This document shows, piece by piece, positions 40,697-40,880 of a DNA stretch of 40,880 nucleotides. Both the position numbers and the translations under genes were made by a program. Within the stretch, counting starts at the first letter, position 1. Every line of letters starts with the position of its first letter. The notes beneath the pieces were generated by a model. The model searched no databases. It was not told where the DNA came from and was given only the letters and a program-made list of their open reading frames with translations. This DNA comes from Natronospira sp. (GTDB lineage: Bacteria > Pseudomonadota > Gammaproteobacteria > Natronospirales > Natronospiraceae), in assembly GCA_003558125.1 (NCBI GenBank), contig PWMQ01000074.1, forward strand, positions 1 to 40,880, given 5' to 3'.

Positions 40697-40880
40697 ATGG
40701 CCCTGGAGATCGAGCAGCACTTTCCTCCGGTGGACGCACTGGAGACGCCAACGGTACTACGGGCGCTGGTGGCAGCACATCGCAGTCTCGCGGAGCTCAA
40801 GGGTATGGCCAGGACTATCCCCAACGAGGGGCTGCTGGTGTCCACACTGTCTTTGCAGGAAGCTCAGAGCAGTTCCGAGA
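40697..40880 (+). CDS. Fic-family protein, N-terminal part (runs off the window)
   Basis: The 61 visible codons give the Fic N-terminal helical region: MALEIEQHFPPVDALETPTV, then RALVAAHRSLAELKGMARTI and PNEGLLVSTLSLQEAQSSSE, which matches the start of long Fic proteins whose next residues carry the inhibitory helix (SxxxE/N) motif. Fic proteins transfer AMP (or other groups) onto protein hydroxyls. GGAGG five bases before ATG 40697 supports the start. The catalytic HPFxxGNG motif lies outside the window, so activity cannot be judged. A 26-bp palindrome 32 bp upstream suggests autoregulation. Confidence 0.8.
   Translation, partial: MALEIEQHFPPVDALETPTVLRALVAAHRSLAELKGMARTIPNEGLLVSTLSLQEAQSSSE

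Overview
The window is high-GC bacterial chromosome, most likely from a gammaproteobacterium. The order fabI / mltD / gloB / methyltransferase / rnhA / dnaQ is the one I know from Pseudomonas and relatives, and recC-recB-recD, sppA and a SirB2-family gene fit that group. A complete multi-subunit Mrp-type cation/proton antiporter and many acidic proteins would suit a salt- or alkali-adapted lineage (Ectothiorhodospiraceae-like), but that is inference. I found no rRNA, tRNA, insertion sequence or CRISPR array.

Layout. 1-6.2 kb is core housekeeping: fabI, mltD and gloB run leftward; a SAM-methyltransferase, rnhA, dnaQ and a GNAT acetyltransferase run rightward from a shared divergent region near 3.6 kb. 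6.3-8.6 kb holds a large lipoprotein metallophosphoesterase that ends in a strong terminator. 8.7-16.2 kb is a tightly coupled ten-gene leftward Mrp antiporter operon (E-F-G-A'-B-C-D1-D2-X-D3). It has three NuoL/M/N-like subunits instead of a full-length MrpA, and an A' subunit with no usable standard start codon where one is expected. 16.5-20.5 kb carries sppA, a coupled DUF3634 gene, a membrane diguanylate cyclase and a SirB2-family gene. A 610-bp gap at 20.5-21.1 kb contains a small DnaA-box cluster. 21.1-26.2 kb has DUF3179, a Cys-containing membrane protein, DUF411 (metal-binding type), a membrane-anchored beta-lactamase-fold hydrolase and a SnoaL-like-GGDEF cyclase.

26.4-40.9 kb is the most interesting part. 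A WYL-domain regulator is divergent from an ADP-ribosylglycohydrolase gene that is followed by a tiny arginine-rich protein gene. Then come a SIMPL lipoprotein, recD-recB-recC, a HEPN-motif protein, a 62-residue protein, a CDKN3-like Cys phosphatase and the start of a Fic protein. A perfect dyad, GCGACA-N5-TGTCGC, occurs four times in the window, always between genes of this block: before the ADP-ribosylglycohydrolase, between recC and the HEPN gene, downstream of the HEPN gene, and before the phosphatase. I propose that these sites define one regulon, possibly controlled by the WYL protein. It would join ADP-ribose removal, a candidate RNase, a phosphatase and perhaps RecBCD in one DNA-damage or phage-linked response. 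The sites are seen directly; the regulator assignment and the biological role are inference.
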